In this document: piece by piece, positions 49,165-62,312 of the stretch | Numbering within the stretch: position 1 is the first letter of the stretch | Layout: every line of letters starts with the position of its first letter | From: Chloroflexota bacterium | Lineage (GTDB): Bacteria; Chloroflexota; Anaerolineae; Anaerolineales; Anaerolineaceae | Reading direction: 5' to 3' | Assembly: GCA_012729755.1 (NCBI GenBank) | Contig: JAAYCN010000067.1 | Span: 1 to 64,000 of the forward strand | DNA: 64,000 nt | Translations under genes and position numbers: made by a program | The notes under the pieces: generated by a model | Seen by the model: the letters and a program-made list of their open reading frames with translations, nothing else | Database searches by the model: none | What the model was told of the DNA's origin: nothing

Positions 49165-49814
49165 CAATAATAGATTCCACCGAGCAGGAGGCGCATGAGG
49201 CTTTTCAGGGGCGCGTAAAAAACCTGGGCGAAAAGGTTAATGCCGAGGCGAGGGAGGATAAAAACAAGCAAGATCAGCAGGAGCGGCCCATAAGGGCGCA
49301 ACAAGGCAAAAGTTGAGCGCCATTGGGGAGGGAGGAGAAATTCGATGACTTTGTCGCCATCCAACGGGGATAGCGGCAGTATGTTGAAGAGGAAGAGCGC
49401 CAGGTTAATGAACGTAAATTCGAGAAAGAACTGGATCGGGGAGGGCAGAAAACTGGCCAGACTAACGGCCGGAAGCAACCTTGAGCGCAGGAGCAGGGCA
49501 GAGAACAGGGCGAGGCAGAGGTTGGTGAGAGGGCCAGCCAGAGAGACCCACATGACGCCAGCCGGAGTGCGGCGGCGCAAGGCGGAAGGGTCGATCGGCA
49601 CCGGTTTAGCCCAGCCGAAACCTGCCAGGATTAGCATGAGAGAGCCCATTGGGTCAAGATGGCGCAGAGGATTGAGGGTAAGCCGGCCGGCAAAGCCAGG
49701 GGTGGGGTCGCCCAAACGATCTGCCATATAGGCGTGAGCAAATTCGTGCAAAGTCAGGGCGATAATTAATGTAACCAGTCGAGTAATCAGGCTGGGTGGG
49801 GTAAGGTTTAACAT
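49164..49814 (-). CDS. Site-2 protease (M50) family membrane protein
   Basis: LTLHEFAHAYMADRLGDPTPGFAGRLTLNPLRHLDPMGSL. Confidence 0.92.
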   Translation of the reverse strand: MLNLTPPSLITRLVTLIIALTLHEFAHAYMADRLGDPTPGFAGRLTLNPLRHLDPMGSLMLILAGFGWAKPVPIDPSALRRRTPAGVMWVSLAGPLTNLCLALFSALLLRSRLLPAVSLASFLPSPIQFFLEFTFINLALFLFNILPLSPLDGDKVIEFLLPPQWRSTFALLRPYGPLLLILLVFILPRLGINLFAQVFYAPLKSLMRLLLGGIYY

Positions 49815-49919
49815 CAGTGATATTCTCTCTCGGCAGTGTTTTTAGATGAGTCGCGTGGCGCTGAGCGGTGACCGGTTGAACGAGGAAAAATTATAACATG
49901 CGGATGGTATAATCGCGGC

Positions 49920-50132
49920 ATGTTAGCTGATTGGAACCTTGGTCAGAGAGTGCAATTGCGCAAACAGCATCCCTGCGGCGGGTACGAGTGGGAAGTGGTG
50001 AGGCTGGGCGCGGATATTGGTTTAGTGTGTGTGACCTGCGGCAGGCGGATCATGCTGTCGCGCAGGGAATTAGCGCGAAGCTTCAAAGTCAGCAAAATAA
50101 AGGCTAATAAAAATGACCCCCCAGGCGTGTGA
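49920..50132 (+). CDS. DUF951 family protein
   Basis: [50 protein letters not shown]. Confidence 0.85.
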   Translation: MLADWNLGQRVQLRKQHPCGGYEWEVVRLGADIGLVCVTCGRRIMLSRRELARSFKVSKIKANKNDPPGV

Positions 50133-51276
50133 AAAGCCCCCTCACATCGTTTTTTTGTTCTCTGACACAGGCGGGGGGCATCGCAGCGCGGCGCAGGCAA
50201 TCATAGAAGCGCTGGACGTTGAATTTCCGGAACAATACACCTGGGAAATGGTGGATTTTTTCAGGTATTATGCGCCGCCGCCGTTCAATACCGCAGCAGA
50301 CGCATACGCGCCGATGGCGCAAGTGCCGGATTTATGGGAATTCGGTTTCCTGGCCAGCAATGGCAAATATCGTTCCAGTTTTATTCAACGTGTGCTTTGG
50401 CCATATGTCAAAGGGTCTGTGGCAAAGCTGATTGAAGATCACCCGGCGGATTTACTTTTGTCGGTGCATCCGATTATCAACACGCCTCTGTTGAGAGGGC
50501 TTGGAACAAACCGTCCGAAATATATGACGGTAATTACCGATATGGTCTCGACGCATACCTGGTGGTATGAGAAGAGCGTGGATGTTTTGATTGTGCCGAC
50601 ATATGAAGCGTATCGCCGCGGGTTGGAGCTGGGGGTGGATCCGCATAAGATGCATGTGGTCGGACTGCCAATCGCGGACAAATTTACTCATTTGATGTCA
50701 AAACAAGAAGCGCGAGAGGCTCTGGGCTTGCCCCAGGATTTGCCGTTGGCTTTATTGGTAAGCGGCGGAGATGGAATGGGGCCGCTGGAAGAGACAGTGA
50801 AAGCGATCGTTGACCAAAAGACGCGGATTGGCCTGGTGGCGGTCGCTGGAAAAAACGAGGCGCTCAAAGCAAGGCTGGAGAGTTTGGAATATCCCTGTCC
50901 CGCGTTCATCAAGGGATTTGTGACCAATATGTCTGACTATATGGCGGCCAGCGACGTGATTATTACAAAGGCAGGACCCGGCACGATTAGCGAAGCGTTC
51001 ATCGCCGGGCTGCCGATCATCTTGTACAGCAAGATGCCGGGTCAGGAAGACGGCAACGTGGATTACGTCGTCAACCATGAGGCCGGCCTTTGGCTGCCTG
51101 ACCCACAGGATGTGGCAGCGACCTTAAAGCGCTGGATGGATAACCCTGCCGAGCTGGAAAAATACCGACAAAACTCGGTGAGCCAGGCGCGTCCGGACTC
51201 GTCGAGGATCATCGCGCGGACGGCGATGGGGCTTTTGGGGAAATTCCCGCTTGAGACAATCAAATATTACAATTGA
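50113..51276 (+). CDS. MGDG synthase/MurG-like diacylglycerol glycosyltransferase
   Basis: [47 protein letters not shown]. Confidence 0.9.
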   Translation: MTPQACEKPPHIVFLFSDTGGGHRSAAQAIIEALDVEFPEQYTWEMVDFFRYYAPPPFNTAADAYAPMAQVPDLWEFGFLASNGKYRSSFIQRVLWPYVKGSVAKLIEDHPADLLLSVHPIINTPLLRGLGTNRPKYMTVITDMVSTHTWWYEKSVDVLIVPTYEAYRRGLELGVDPHKMHVVGLPIADKFTHLMSKQEAREALGLPQDLPLALLVSGGDGMGPLEETVKAIVDQKTRIGLVAVAGKNEALKARLESLEYPCPAFIKGFVTNMSDYMAASDVIITKAGPGTISEAFIAGLPIILYSKMPGQEDGNVDYVVNHEAGLWLPDPQDVAATLKRWMDNPAELEKYRQNSVSQARPDSSRIIARTAMGLLGKFPLETIKYYN

Positions 51277-51467
51277 AATAGTTCATCAGTTTAAATTGGT
51301 CGATGTTAATCATGAGGCGTGAGATACCGCCTTTTTCGCTGCTTTCTAACCGGCTTTCGCTTGACTCTTTACAATTTTGAAACATGTAAAAATTCGCATA
51401 AAAAAGTCGCGGGCGTATCGCAAGGGTGATTAAGGTATAATCTGAGTGATTAATCTAAGCGAAAACC

Positions 51468-51971
51468 ATGCCAATTCTTGCTCCTCATGCCTTCGAATTT
51501 TTCTCTCACAGCCCTGAACAGACGCGGCGCGTGGGCATTCGTTTAGGCGCGCTGCTGCAGGCCGGAATGGCGATTTGCCTGGAAGGCGATTTAGGTTCAG
51601 GCAAGACGACACTCGTGCAGGGCATCGCCCAGGGTTGGGGGTCGGCCGATCATGTTTCCAGCCCAACTTATGTGATTTTAAATGAATACCGCCACCCAAC
51701 TGGCAGTCATCTCTATCACGCGGACGCTTATCGAATAGCGTCAGAGTCTGGTCTTGACCTGGAACTGTTGGATCTTGAGAGCCTGATTGAAAAAGGGATT
51801 TTAGTGGTGGAATGGGCGGAAAAACTAAAACGTTACCTGCCTAAGGAACATCTATGGATCCAGATGAGCTGGGTGAGCCTTGAGCAAAGGCATCTTATTT
51901 TGACCCCGCGCGGAAAAAACTATGAAGCTGTGCTCAAGAAACTGCAGCAAGCCCTGTTTGGAGCGTTCTGA
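51468..51971 (+). CDS. tsaE: tRNA t6A biosynthesis ATPase TsaE
   Basis: CLEGDLGSGKTTLVQGIAQG, SSPTYVILNEY, YHADAYR. Confidence 0.95.
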   Translation: MPILAPHAFEFFSHSPEQTRRVGIRLGALLQAGMAICLEGDLGSGKTTLVQGIAQGWGSADHVSSPTYVILNEYRHPTGSHLYHADAYRIASESGLDLELLDLESLIEKGILVVEWAEKLKRYLPKEHLWIQMSWVSLEQRHLILTPRGKNYEAVLKKLQQALFGAF

Positions 51972-52642
51972 TGATCATCGCAATTGACACTTCAACTGAG
52001 TGGATCGGACTGGCGATTTATGACGGCGTGCAGGTTTTAGCTGAATCGATTTGGCGCAGCAAAAATTATCATACGGTTGAACTTGTGCCCGCGATAAATC
52101 AATTGCTCGCACGGGCACAGATTAGCTGCGAACAAATTACCGCTGTGGCAGTGGCAATTGGTCCAGGGTCATTTACGGGCCTGCGCATTGGTATGGCAGT
52201 GGCTAAAGGCATCGCCGTAGCGCTGAACGTACCGCTAGTTGGCGTGCCGTCGCTGGAAATTCTCGCTTTGGCTCAACCCGGATTGCGCCGACCGATGATC
52301 GCGTTGTTAAAGGTGGGGCGAGGGCGGTTCGCTTACGCGCGCTATTTATGGAAGAAACATAAGTGGGAAAGACAGGGCGAGATTAAGGTTGGCGAGCCTC
52401 GCGAGATTGCGACGACGATCACTTCGCCAGTCTTTGTCTGCGGCGAAATGGGAGCAGAGGAACGCCAGATTATAGGGCGAAAATGGAAGACCGCCAAACT
52501 CTCCAGCGCGTCGCAAAGTTTGAGAAGACCAGCTGTATTAGCGGAACTTGGCTGGCAGAAAGTGAAAGCGCTGAAAACAGGGAAGCCTGAGGCGATAGTT
52601 CCAATTTATGTTCACACGCTGAGCAACGTTCCGGAAGTATGA
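51971..52642 (+). CDS. tsaB: tRNA t6A biosynthesis protein TsaB
   Basis: MIIAIDTSTEWIGLAIYD, VAIGPGSFTGLRIGMAVAKGIA. Confidence 0.95.
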   Translation: MIIAIDTSTEWIGLAIYDGVQVLAESIWRSKNYHTVELVPAINQLLARAQISCEQITAVAVAIGPGSFTGLRIGMAVAKGIAVALNVPLVGVPSLEILALAQPGLRRPMIALLKVGRGRFAYARYLWKKHKWERQGEIKVGEPREIATTITSPVFVCGEMGAEERQIIGRKWKTAKLSSASQSLRRPAVLAELGWQKVKALKTGKPEAIVPIYVHTLSNVPEV

Positions 52643-53175
52643 CCCCGACAGGAAAGTTTCAAAAACTGACTATCCGAAAGATGGTTGAGAGTGATTTAAG
52701 TGCGGTTGAAGCGCTGGACAGAGCGAGTTTCAACGACCCCTGGCCAGACGGGTCATTCGCCTACGAACTCAAACCAGGTCAGCCTAATCTCTGTCTGGTA
52801 GCGGTGGTTGGCGAGAACGAACAGTTGGTGGGGGCAATCGTGGTGTGGTTGATCGTTGATGAAGCGCATATTGGGACGATTGCGGTTGACCCGGAGTATC
52901 GTCATCATGGCGTCGGGTTAATGCTGTTGGCAACCGCCTTATTGCAGGCTGCCGAATTAGGGGCAACCGCTTCACTATTGGAAGTGCGAGCGGGGAACAC
53001 AGCCGCGCTGAAGTTGTATTATGGGCTGGGGTATGAAGCGGTCGGGTTGCGGGCGGGATATTATAAGGATAATCACAAAGACGCGCTGTTACTGACCAAT
53101 CCACGACTTGATATTGAGAAACTGAAAAAAATCGCAGGTCAATCGCAGGGCAGATTTGAGGATAATCTGGTGTAA
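52639..53175 (+). CDS. rimI: Ribosomal-protein-alanine N-acetyltransferase (GNAT)
   Basis: IGTIAVDPEYRHHGVGLMLL, LEVRAGNTAALKLYYGLGYEAVGLRAGYY; follows tsaB. Confidence 0.92.
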   Translation: MTPTGKFQKLTIRKMVESDLSAVEALDRASFNDPWPDGSFAYELKPGQPNLCLVAVVGENEQLVGAIVVWLIVDEAHIGTIAVDPEYRHHGVGLMLLATALLQAAELGATASLLEVRAGNTAALKLYYGLGYEAVGLRAGYYKDNHKDALLLTNPRLDIEKLKKIAGQSQGRFEDNLV

Positions 53176-53195
53176 AATCCATTGTCGGAGAAAAA

Positions 53196-53828
53196 ATGTC
53201 AGCTACAGAACGCATGGACGCCATTCGGCAGCAGATTAAGGCTTGTAAGAATTGCCCTTTGTATAGAGGCCGTAAGAACGCCGTACCTGGTGAAGGCCCA
53301 TATGACGCGAAATTGATGTGCATCGGCGAAGGCCCAGGATTTCACGAAAACGAACAGGGCAAACCCTTTGTTGGTCAGGCGGGTAAGTTTCTGGATGAGT
53401 TGTTAGCCGCGAGCGGGTTAAAGCGCGAGGAAGTATTTATCACCAACGTAGTGAAATGTCGGCCGCCCTCTAATCGCGACCCTGAGCCCCAGGAATTAGC
53501 AGCTTGCCGCAATTATCTGGATGAACAAATTGAGTTGATCAACCCCAAAGTAATTGTGACGCTGGGTCGATTCTCAATGGGCAGATTTATCGATGGCGGC
53601 CGGATCAGTCAGATTCATGGACGAGCGCATGAAATCGGTGGGCGCATCGTGGTGACGATGTATCACCCGGCTGCCGCGCTGCATCAGCCCGCGCTTAAGG
53701 GGGCTTTGCTGAATGATTTTGCACAGCTTAAAGTTTTGTTGAATCGACAGGAACCTCCTGAGGCACCTGCTTTACCTGAAATGCCCGAGAAAGATCAGCC
53801 GGAAGCAGAACAATTAAGCCTCTTTTGA
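53196..53828 (+). CDS. Uracil-DNA glycosylase (type 4, Fe-S)
   Basis: CKNCPLYRGRKNAVPGEGPYDAKLMCIGEGPGFHENEQGKPFVGQAG, TNVVKCRPP, MYHPAAAL. Confidence 0.95.
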   Translation: MSATERMDAIRQQIKACKNCPLYRGRKNAVPGEGPYDAKLMCIGEGPGFHENEQGKPFVGQAGKFLDELLAASGLKREEVFITNVVKCRPPSNRDPEPQELAACRNYLDEQIELINPKVIVTLGRFSMGRFIDGGRISQIHGRAHEIGGRIVVTMYHPAAALHQPALKGALLNDFAQLKVLLNRQEPPEAPALPEMPEKDQPEAEQLSLF

Positions 53829-53867
53829 CGTCTATAATAAATAGACTTTAATACAAAGGATTTTTAT

Positions 53868-55181
53868 ATGATCAAGGATGACCTGATCCATCTTTTGCAG
53901 AGTAAGCACGCGAACATAGCTGTGATTGGTTTGGGTTATGTAGGCTTGCCTCTGGCGGTAACTTTCGCTAACGCTGGCTTTACAGTCACTGGTATTGACC
54001 CGATTGAAGAAAAAGTTGAGATGCTCAATCGGGGAGAGAGCTATATCAGCGATATTTCAAACGCGATGCTGCGTAAGCATATTGATAGCGGACGCATCAG
54101 AGCGACAACTGATCATTCGGTTCTCGAAGAGATCGACGCAGTATCGATTTGCGTGCCGACACCTCTGCATAAAACCGGCGACCCAAATATGGCGTATATC
54201 ACCTCAGCAAGCGAAGAAATCGCGCCTTACCTGCACCGTGGGATGGTGATTATCCTTGAGTCGAGTACTTATCCGGGCACAACACGCGAATTGGTCTTGC
54301 CGATTCTGACCGCGAACAGTGATCTGGTTGCAGGCGAGGATTTCTTTTTAGCTTTCTCACCTGAGAGGGTAGATCCCGGACGAACTGATTACACGACCGT
54401 CAACACGCCCAAGGTCATCGGCGGAATTACCGCGGCCTGTACGGAAGTGGCTTCAGCATGGTACGCCAAGGCGCTTGAGACGATCGTGCCGGTGTCGTCT
54501 GCCGAAGTGGCTGAGATGACCAAACTGCTCGAGAACACCTTTCGGATGATCAATATTTCGATGGTCAATGAGTTGGCGCAGATGTGCCAGAAGCTCAATA
54601 TTGATGTCTGGGAAGTGATCGACGCGGCAGCGACCAAGCCCTTTGGGTTCATGAAGTTTACGCCCGGCCCTGGGATGGGAGGGCACTGCATTCCGGTTGA
54701 CCCGCTGTATCTGTCGTGGAAGATGAAAACTATCAACTACAACGCGCGGTTTATCGAACTGGCATCAGATATCGATACGAATATGCCGCGCTATGTGGTC
54801 AGCCGTATTCAGGACACGCTCAATCGCTATAAAAAACCGGTTAATGGCAGCAATATTCTGGTATTGGGTGTGGCTTATAAGCCTAATATTAATGACCTGC
54901 GCGAGTCGCCAGCGCTTGATATTATCCACCTGCTCAAAGAAAAAGGCGCGGTGGTGTCTTACCATGACCCTTATGTGCCTGAATTAAACACAGAAGGGAT
55001 TATGATGTGTTCTGAGCGGGATCTGTCGGGAGCAGCAGCCGCGGCGGACCTGGTTGTCATTGTGACCAACCACAGCAAGATAGATTATGAGATGGTGTTG
55101 GATAAATCGCAGGCTATCTTTGACTGCCGAAACGCGATGAAAGGTCTGGGTAAAAACAGCAACAAGGTGGTTAAACTCTGA
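53868..55181 (+). CDS. Nucleotide sugar dehydrogenase (UDP-ManNAc/UDP-glucose dehydrogenase family)
   Basis: VIGLGYVGLPLAVTFANAG; GPGMGGHCIPVDPLYL; YKPNINDLRESPALDI. Confidence 0.93.
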   Translation: MIKDDLIHLLQSKHANIAVIGLGYVGLPLAVTFANAGFTVTGIDPIEEKVEMLNRGESYISDISNAMLRKHIDSGRIRATTDHSVLEEIDAVSICVPTPLHKTGDPNMAYITSASEEIAPYLHRGMVIILESSTYPGTTRELVLPILTANSDLVAGEDFFLAFSPERVDPGRTDYTTVNTPKVIGGITAACTEVASAWYAKALETIVPVSSAEVAEMTKLLENTFRMINISMVNELAQMCQKLNIDVWEVIDAAATKPFGFMKFTPGPGMGGHCIPVDPLYLSWKMKTINYNARFIELASDIDTNMPRYVVSRIQDTLNRYKKPVNGSNILVLGVAYKPNINDLRESPALDIIHLLKEKGAVVSYHDPYVPELNTEGIMMCSERDLSGAAAAADLVVIVTNHSKIDYEMVLDKSQAIFDCRNAMKGLGKNSNKVVKL

Positions 55182-56158
55182 TGGCGACTTATCTGGTGAC
55201 TGGCGCGGCTGGGTTTATTGGCGCAGCCTTGTCAAGGCATATGTTGAACGAAGGACATACTGTTTTGGGTGTGGATAACCTTAGCGAAACCTATGATGCC
55301 AGATTAAAACAATATCGGCTTGACCTGCTTTTAGCTCAGCCGGGTTTTTCTTTTATTAAGGCGGATATTGCCGATCCGGCGATTTTTGAGAAAATCAGCC
55401 AACGCAAACTGCCCTTTGATGCGATCGTCAATCTGGCGGCAATGGCAGGGGTTCGCTTCAGCACGGTTGACCCCTGGTCTTATCTGCATACGAACGTGTT
55501 GGGGATGTTGAACATGCTGGAGTTTGCGCGTCAGCATGGGGTCAAAAAGTTCATCCAGGCTTCTTCTTCTACTGTCTACGGCGCTCAGGGGAAAAGCCCA
55601 TACGCTGAGACTTCGCCAACCGATCATCCGATGCAGCCGTATGCGGCAAGCAAGAAAAGCGCCGAGGCTTATGCTTATGCCTATCATTATTTATACAAGT
55701 TGGATGTAAGCATTTTGCGCTTCTTTAATGTGTATGGCCCAGCTGGCCGGCCGGATATGGCAATTTTCAGGTTCTGCCAGTGGATCGCCGAAGGCAGACC
55801 GGTTAAGGTGAACGGCGATGGAAGTCAAACACGTGGACTGACCTTTATTGACGACATCACAAGGGGCGTCATGCAGGCGATGCGCCCAGTTGGTTATGAT
55901 ATTTTCAACCTGGGGGGACATGAGGTGATCAGCATCAATGACCTGATCGCTTTGCTCGAGAAAAAACTGGGGCGAAAAGCGTTGGTCGAGCATGGACCTG
56001 CCAATCCGGCGGACATGCTGGATAATCAGGCGGACGTGCGTAAAGCGGGCGTTGAACTAGGTTGGGAGCCCAGCATAACCCTGGAAGATGGCGTGGGTCG
56101 GTTGGTTGACTGGTATCGGCGGGAGCGCGAGTGGGTAAAAGACATCCGCACCAGTTAA
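55181..56158 (+). CDS. NAD-dependent epimerase/dehydratase (UDP-glucuronate 4-epimerase-like)
   Basis: TGAAGFIGAALSRHML, SSSTVYG, YAASKKSAEAYAYAYHYLY. Confidence 0.93.
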   Translation: MATYLVTGAAGFIGAALSRHMLNEGHTVLGVDNLSETYDARLKQYRLDLLLAQPGFSFIKADIADPAIFEKISQRKLPFDAIVNLAAMAGVRFSTVDPWSYLHTNVLGMLNMLEFARQHGVKKFIQASSSTVYGAQGKSPYAETSPTDHPMQPYAASKKSAEAYAYAYHYLYKLDVSILRFFNVYGPAGRPDMAIFRFCQWIAEGRPVKVNGDGSQTRGLTFIDDITRGVMQAMRPVGYDIFNLGGHEVISINDLIALLEKKLGRKALVEHGPANPADMLDNQADVRKAGVELGWEPSITLEDGVGRLVDWYRREREWVKDIRTS

Positions 56159-56192
56159 GGCAAACGGCGATCGGTAGAAAAGTGCGGGCACG

Positions 56193-58313
56193 TTGCTTGC
56201 ACTTTATTTTTTAATGGCCAAGAAGCTGAGTTTTTTTCATTTAATTTCGACTGTTTTGCTGCTTTTAAGCAGCGTGGCAGCCTCACCATCGGTGAATATT
56301 GAGCCGCCGACAGTCGCGAATCAAGACCTGCGCGAAGAACTCTGGCTGGCATATCTGGCAGAATTGGATAAATCATCAGCAATTCAGAGCGGACGCGCTA
56401 ACGACCTGCTGACGCCGGTGTTGGATGAGGCTTTCATTAGCGAGGATGGCCAAACAGCGATGCTGTGGATCGCGCTGCAGGACCCAAGCGGGCGGATATT
56501 GGCGACTGAGCCCGGGATGGTATTGGCGCGCAACACTGAGCTCGGCTGGTCGGTGGTCTTCCCGGGTGATCGGGCCTGGGCAGAAACGCTTTCGAGCTTT
56601 CCAGCTGAGCAGATCCCTGTGGAACAGGCTGTTGAAACAAACCGCAAGGTGGAAAAGATTGGAGAGGTCAAGTCGCTGGGAGGATATTATCTACCCTATG
56701 TGGCGGGTACCAGGCGCTGGTTAGAGGGCTCAATTCTCCATTTCCACAGCTTCCCTGAGCGGGGGTATCCATCGTGCAGCCAGAATGACTGCGCTTATGC
56801 GTATGACTTTACGGATGTGAATCATTTTCCCCTGGTGGCTTCAAAGGATGGCACGGTAGCCGCCGCAAAAGACAGCTGCGCTGATGGCAGCAGCTATTGT
56901 ACGAACTATGTGGTCTTGAAATCGACGGATGGCTATTATCAGCTTTACCTGCACCTTGCTTATGGAACTGTGCCGGACAAATTGACGGCAGGCGCTACGG
57001 TAAGGCGTGGCCAATATATCGGCGACACAGATGATACAGGTTACAGTACCTCCAACCATGTACATTTCATGGTGGTAAGGGACTGGTGGATGGGCAGTAG
57101 TGGGTCGCCATGGGGATATTCGGTGGACGTGCGATTCGCGGATGTGGCGATAAACAGCGGTATCCCACGCACCTGCTATGAGGTGACGCAACTTCCGATC
57201 CAAAATGGCGCGACTGAATGTCTGGGCACAAAGACCGATCCTCTGAACGCCAACAACGATTGGTTTCCATCGGGAAATACTGGCGCGTTCCCGCCGAGCG
57301 GGGTGTTGAAAAGGCCGATTGAGGGGAAGGTGGTGGCGACTGCCAATGTATTCATGGATGTCACCGCGCAGGGGACTGACAATGTGAGGGCGACGAAAGT
57401 GGCTTTGCTGGCGTTGGTTGATGATATATGGAAACAAGTTGGGGCTGCGCAGCCGACGGACTCAACCGGGCTGGCAGATTGGGACGCCGATCTGTGCGCG
57501 CTTGGCCCTTTGAATGGGCCGTTGGCGTTAAAGTTAAAGGTGTGGGATCACGAAGGCAACGAGGTGGTGATGCCGGCTGTTACGACAGTGACGGTTGATC
57601 ATGCCTGTTTGCCGCCAGTATCAGCGATGACCACACCGATAACCACTGACAGCACAGCGGTAAGGCTTAACTGGACGGCTGCGCCTTCGCCCTCGGGATT
57701 GAGCAAGTTTGAGCTTCAATGGCGGGTGATAGGGAGCGCTTGGGCGGCGGAGCAAACGATCACTTTGGGGGCCGGAGCCAGGTCGACCTGGTTTGTGGGC
57801 AGCATGGGAAAAATTTATGAGTTCCGCTTGAGGGCGTTTGACACGAATGGTCAGGCGGAAGCGTGGCCAGCGGACGACTCCGCGGAAGTGAGCGTTGCTT
57901 TCCCCTCCACCTGCGCCGCGGATGGCGGGGAACCGGATGATACGTCTCAGACCGCTCGTTTACTCGAACCCGGTATCGCTGAGACGAGAAATTTCTGCCC
58001 GGAAGGTGATGTGGACTGGTTCGAGGTTGACACAGCGGACTGGCCTTATTATCTGGTCGCGTCAACCCCCTTGGGGGAGGCTGGCGCTACGGTGAAAGTA
58101 AGCGTTTACGCTTCTGACGCCGCGACGCTTCTGGCTGAGTCGAATACGCCTTCTTTTCTTGAACCCACGACCTTATTCGCCAACGTGGGAGGCCAGTCAC
58201 ATATGTTTATCAAGGTTGAACCGACGTTAGGGAGCGCGACTGGCACCGCTGCTCAATACGCGTTGGTCATAAAACCGCAATACGCACACTGGCTGCCTTT
58301 AATCTGGAGATAG
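56193..58313 (+). CDS. Secreted M23-like peptidase with fibronectin-III and PPC-like domains
   Basis: Signal peptide; YYQLYLHLAYG...GDTDDTGYSTSNHVHFMVV; C-terminal GEPDDTSQTARLLEPG..EGDVDWFEVD. Confidence 0.75.
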   Translation: MLALYFLMAKKLSFFHLISTVLLLLSSVAASPSVNIEPPTVANQDLREELWLAYLAELDKSSAIQSGRANDLLTPVLDEAFISEDGQTAMLWIALQDPSGRILATEPGMVLARNTELGWSVVFPGDRAWAETLSSFPAEQIPVEQAVETNRKVEKIGEVKSLGGYYLPYVAGTRRWLEGSILHFHSFPERGYPSCSQNDCAYAYDFTDVNHFPLVASKDGTVAAAKDSCADGSSYCTNYVVLKSTDGYYQLYLHLAYGTVPDKLTAGATVRRGQYIGDTDDTGYSTSNHVHFMVVRDWWMGSSGSPWGYSVDVRFADVAINSGIPRTCYEVTQLPIQNGATECLGTKTDPLNANNDWFPSGNTGAFPPSGVLKRPIEGKVVATANVFMDVTAQGTDNVRATKVALLALVDDIWKQVGAAQPTDSTGLADWDADLCALGPLNGPLALKLKVWDHEGNEVVMPAVTTVTVDHACLPPVSAMTTPITTDSTAVRLNWTAAPSPSGLSKFELQWRVIGSAWAAEQTITLGAGARSTWFVGSMGKIYEFRLRAFDTNGQAEAWPADDSAEVSVAFPSTCAADGGEPDDTSQTARLLEPGIAETRNFCPEGDVDWFEVDTADWPYYLVASTPLGEAGATVKVSVYASDAATLLAESNTPSFLEPTTLFANVGGQSHMFIKVEPTLGSATGTAAQYALVIKPQYAHWLPLIWR

Positions 58314-58718
58314 TAAGGCGATATAGCGCAATCGTGTTAAATGAATGACTTTAGCTTAAACAAAAGGTGCGCTTGATAGTAACACGCTGGGTCCTACTTT
58401 GTTTTTGTAGGATGAGGGCTTGTTGAGGTTTCTTTCAGAGAGAAGCTGGCGAGCGCAGCGAGATTGACGAGGTGGTTTAAGGTGTTTTGGTGTGTTTGCT
58501 TAAATCCGCATTAGCTTTAATCATCTTTTAACGTTTATCCAAGAAAAGACCAAAACAAATTTCTCCCCGTTATGCCCCTCGGGGCTTCGACCCTCCTCAA
58601 AGAGACGACTTAATGACTTGTTTGACTAAAAGATAAGATGCGATTGTCCTAGAGTTTTCAGACCAAAAATATGAGCTTGACGAGGTAGAGAGTTGATTTA
58701 TAATTCAGATCCTGAAAT

Positions 58719-61028
<2,310 letters not shown>

Positions 61029-61030
61029 GC

Positions 61031-62311
61031 ATGGATAAAGACACTTCGATCATCGTTAAGGGAATCTCTAAACGCTACAGAATCGGTGTGGCGCAGGAAA
61101 GGGCGGATACGCTGCGCGATCTGATCACCAGCTCAGGCCAGAGAATTGGCAGCATTTTCAGAAAAAAATCAGAACCCAAGGCTGGGATTGACTATATCTG
61201 GGCGCTCAAAGATGTCAGTTTTGAGGTCAAACAGGGCCAGGCATTGGGGATTATCGGCCGCAATGGCGCCGGCAAGAGCACGCTGCTCAAGGTGTTATCG
61301 CGGGTGACTGACCCCACCGAAGGCTATGGCGAACTGCGCGGCCGGGTGGGCTCGCTGCTTGAAGTGGGCACAGGTTTTCACCCCGAACTGAGCGGGCGGG
61401 AAAACATCTTTTTGAACGGGGCGATCTTAGGCATGCACCGTAAGGAAATTGAAGCACGTTTTGACGAGATTGTTGATTTCTCTGAAGTCGGCCAGTTTAT
61501 TGATACGCCGGTGAAGCGTTATTCTTCGGGGATGTATCTTCGGCTGGCTTTCGCTGTCGCGGCTCATCTTGAGCCGGAAATTCTGGTCGTGGATGAGGTG
61601 TTGGCGGTAGGAGACGCGGATTTCCAGCGCAAATGCCTGGGAAAGATGGGCGATGTGGCCAGCGCGGGGCGCACGGTATTGTTTGTGAGTCACAATATGA
61701 GCGCGATTCAGCGCCTGACCCAGGAATCAATCGTTTTAGACAAAGGCACAGTGCTGTTGAGAGCGCCGTCAAATGAAGCGGTGGATTTTTATCTCAACCG
61801 CGGATTATCAAAGCTGGGGGAACGCTATTGGGAGGCAGACGAGGTGCCAGCCGCTTCGGCGCCGTTCAGGCCGCTGGCAATCAGAATTGTCGATAAAAAT
61901 GGCGTGGTTTCAGACTCGGTGCGGTCGGTTGACCCAATCACGCTGGAAATTGACTATCAATTGGAGCAGGAAGTTACCGGGCTGAGGGTGGGGTTCTATT
62001 TGTTCACCACGCGCGGTGAACCGGTTTTCACCAGTTTTGACACCGATTCAAGCGAGTTGTTCGCCGAACACACCTCGCGGGCGAAGGGCGTTTATACCAG
62101 CCGATGTGTTATTCCGGCCAATACCATGAACGAGGGACGGTTCTTTTTGGGTTTGAACGCCAGTTCATACGGCATCAGGCGATATTTTCAGGACGAGCAA
62201 GCTTTGAGCTTCAGCGTGGACGCCAGTGGCGCTCCGGGCACACATTGGCCGGAGGCGCGGCCAGGCGCGGTGAGGCCAGTTTTGAATTGGGAAATCGAGA
62301 AGAAGGCTTAA
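61031..62311 (+). CDS. Polysaccharide ABC transporter ATPase (Wzt-like) with C-terminal glycan-binding domain
   Basis: GIIGRNGAGKSTLLKVLSRVTDPTEG, VKRYSSGMYLRLAFAVAAHLEPEILVVDEVLAVGD. Confidence 0.94.
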   Translation: MDKDTSIIVKGISKRYRIGVAQERADTLRDLITSSGQRIGSIFRKKSEPKAGIDYIWALKDVSFEVKQGQALGIIGRNGAGKSTLLKVLSRVTDPTEGYGELRGRVGSLLEVGTGFHPELSGRENIFLNGAILGMHRKEIEARFDEIVDFSEVGQFIDTPVKRYSSGMYLRLAFAVAAHLEPEILVVDEVLAVGDADFQRKCLGKMGDVASAGRTVLFVSHNMSAIQRLTQESIVLDKGTVLLRAPSNEAVDFYLNRGLSKLGERYWEADEVPAASAPFRPLAIRIVDKNGVVSDSVRSVDPITLEIDYQLEQEVTGLRVGFYLFTTRGEPVFTSFDTDSSELFAEHTSRAKGVYTSRCVIPANTMNEGRFFLGLNASSYGIRRYFQDEQALSFSVDASGAPGTHWPEARPGAVRPVLNWEIEKKA

Positions 62312-62312
62312 G

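Noticed and set aside
49164-49167. Using the upstream TTG (49167) as start of the GIY-YIG/galK ORF
   Set aside because: The ATG at 49164 overlaps the M50 stop as TGATG, a more usual coupled start.
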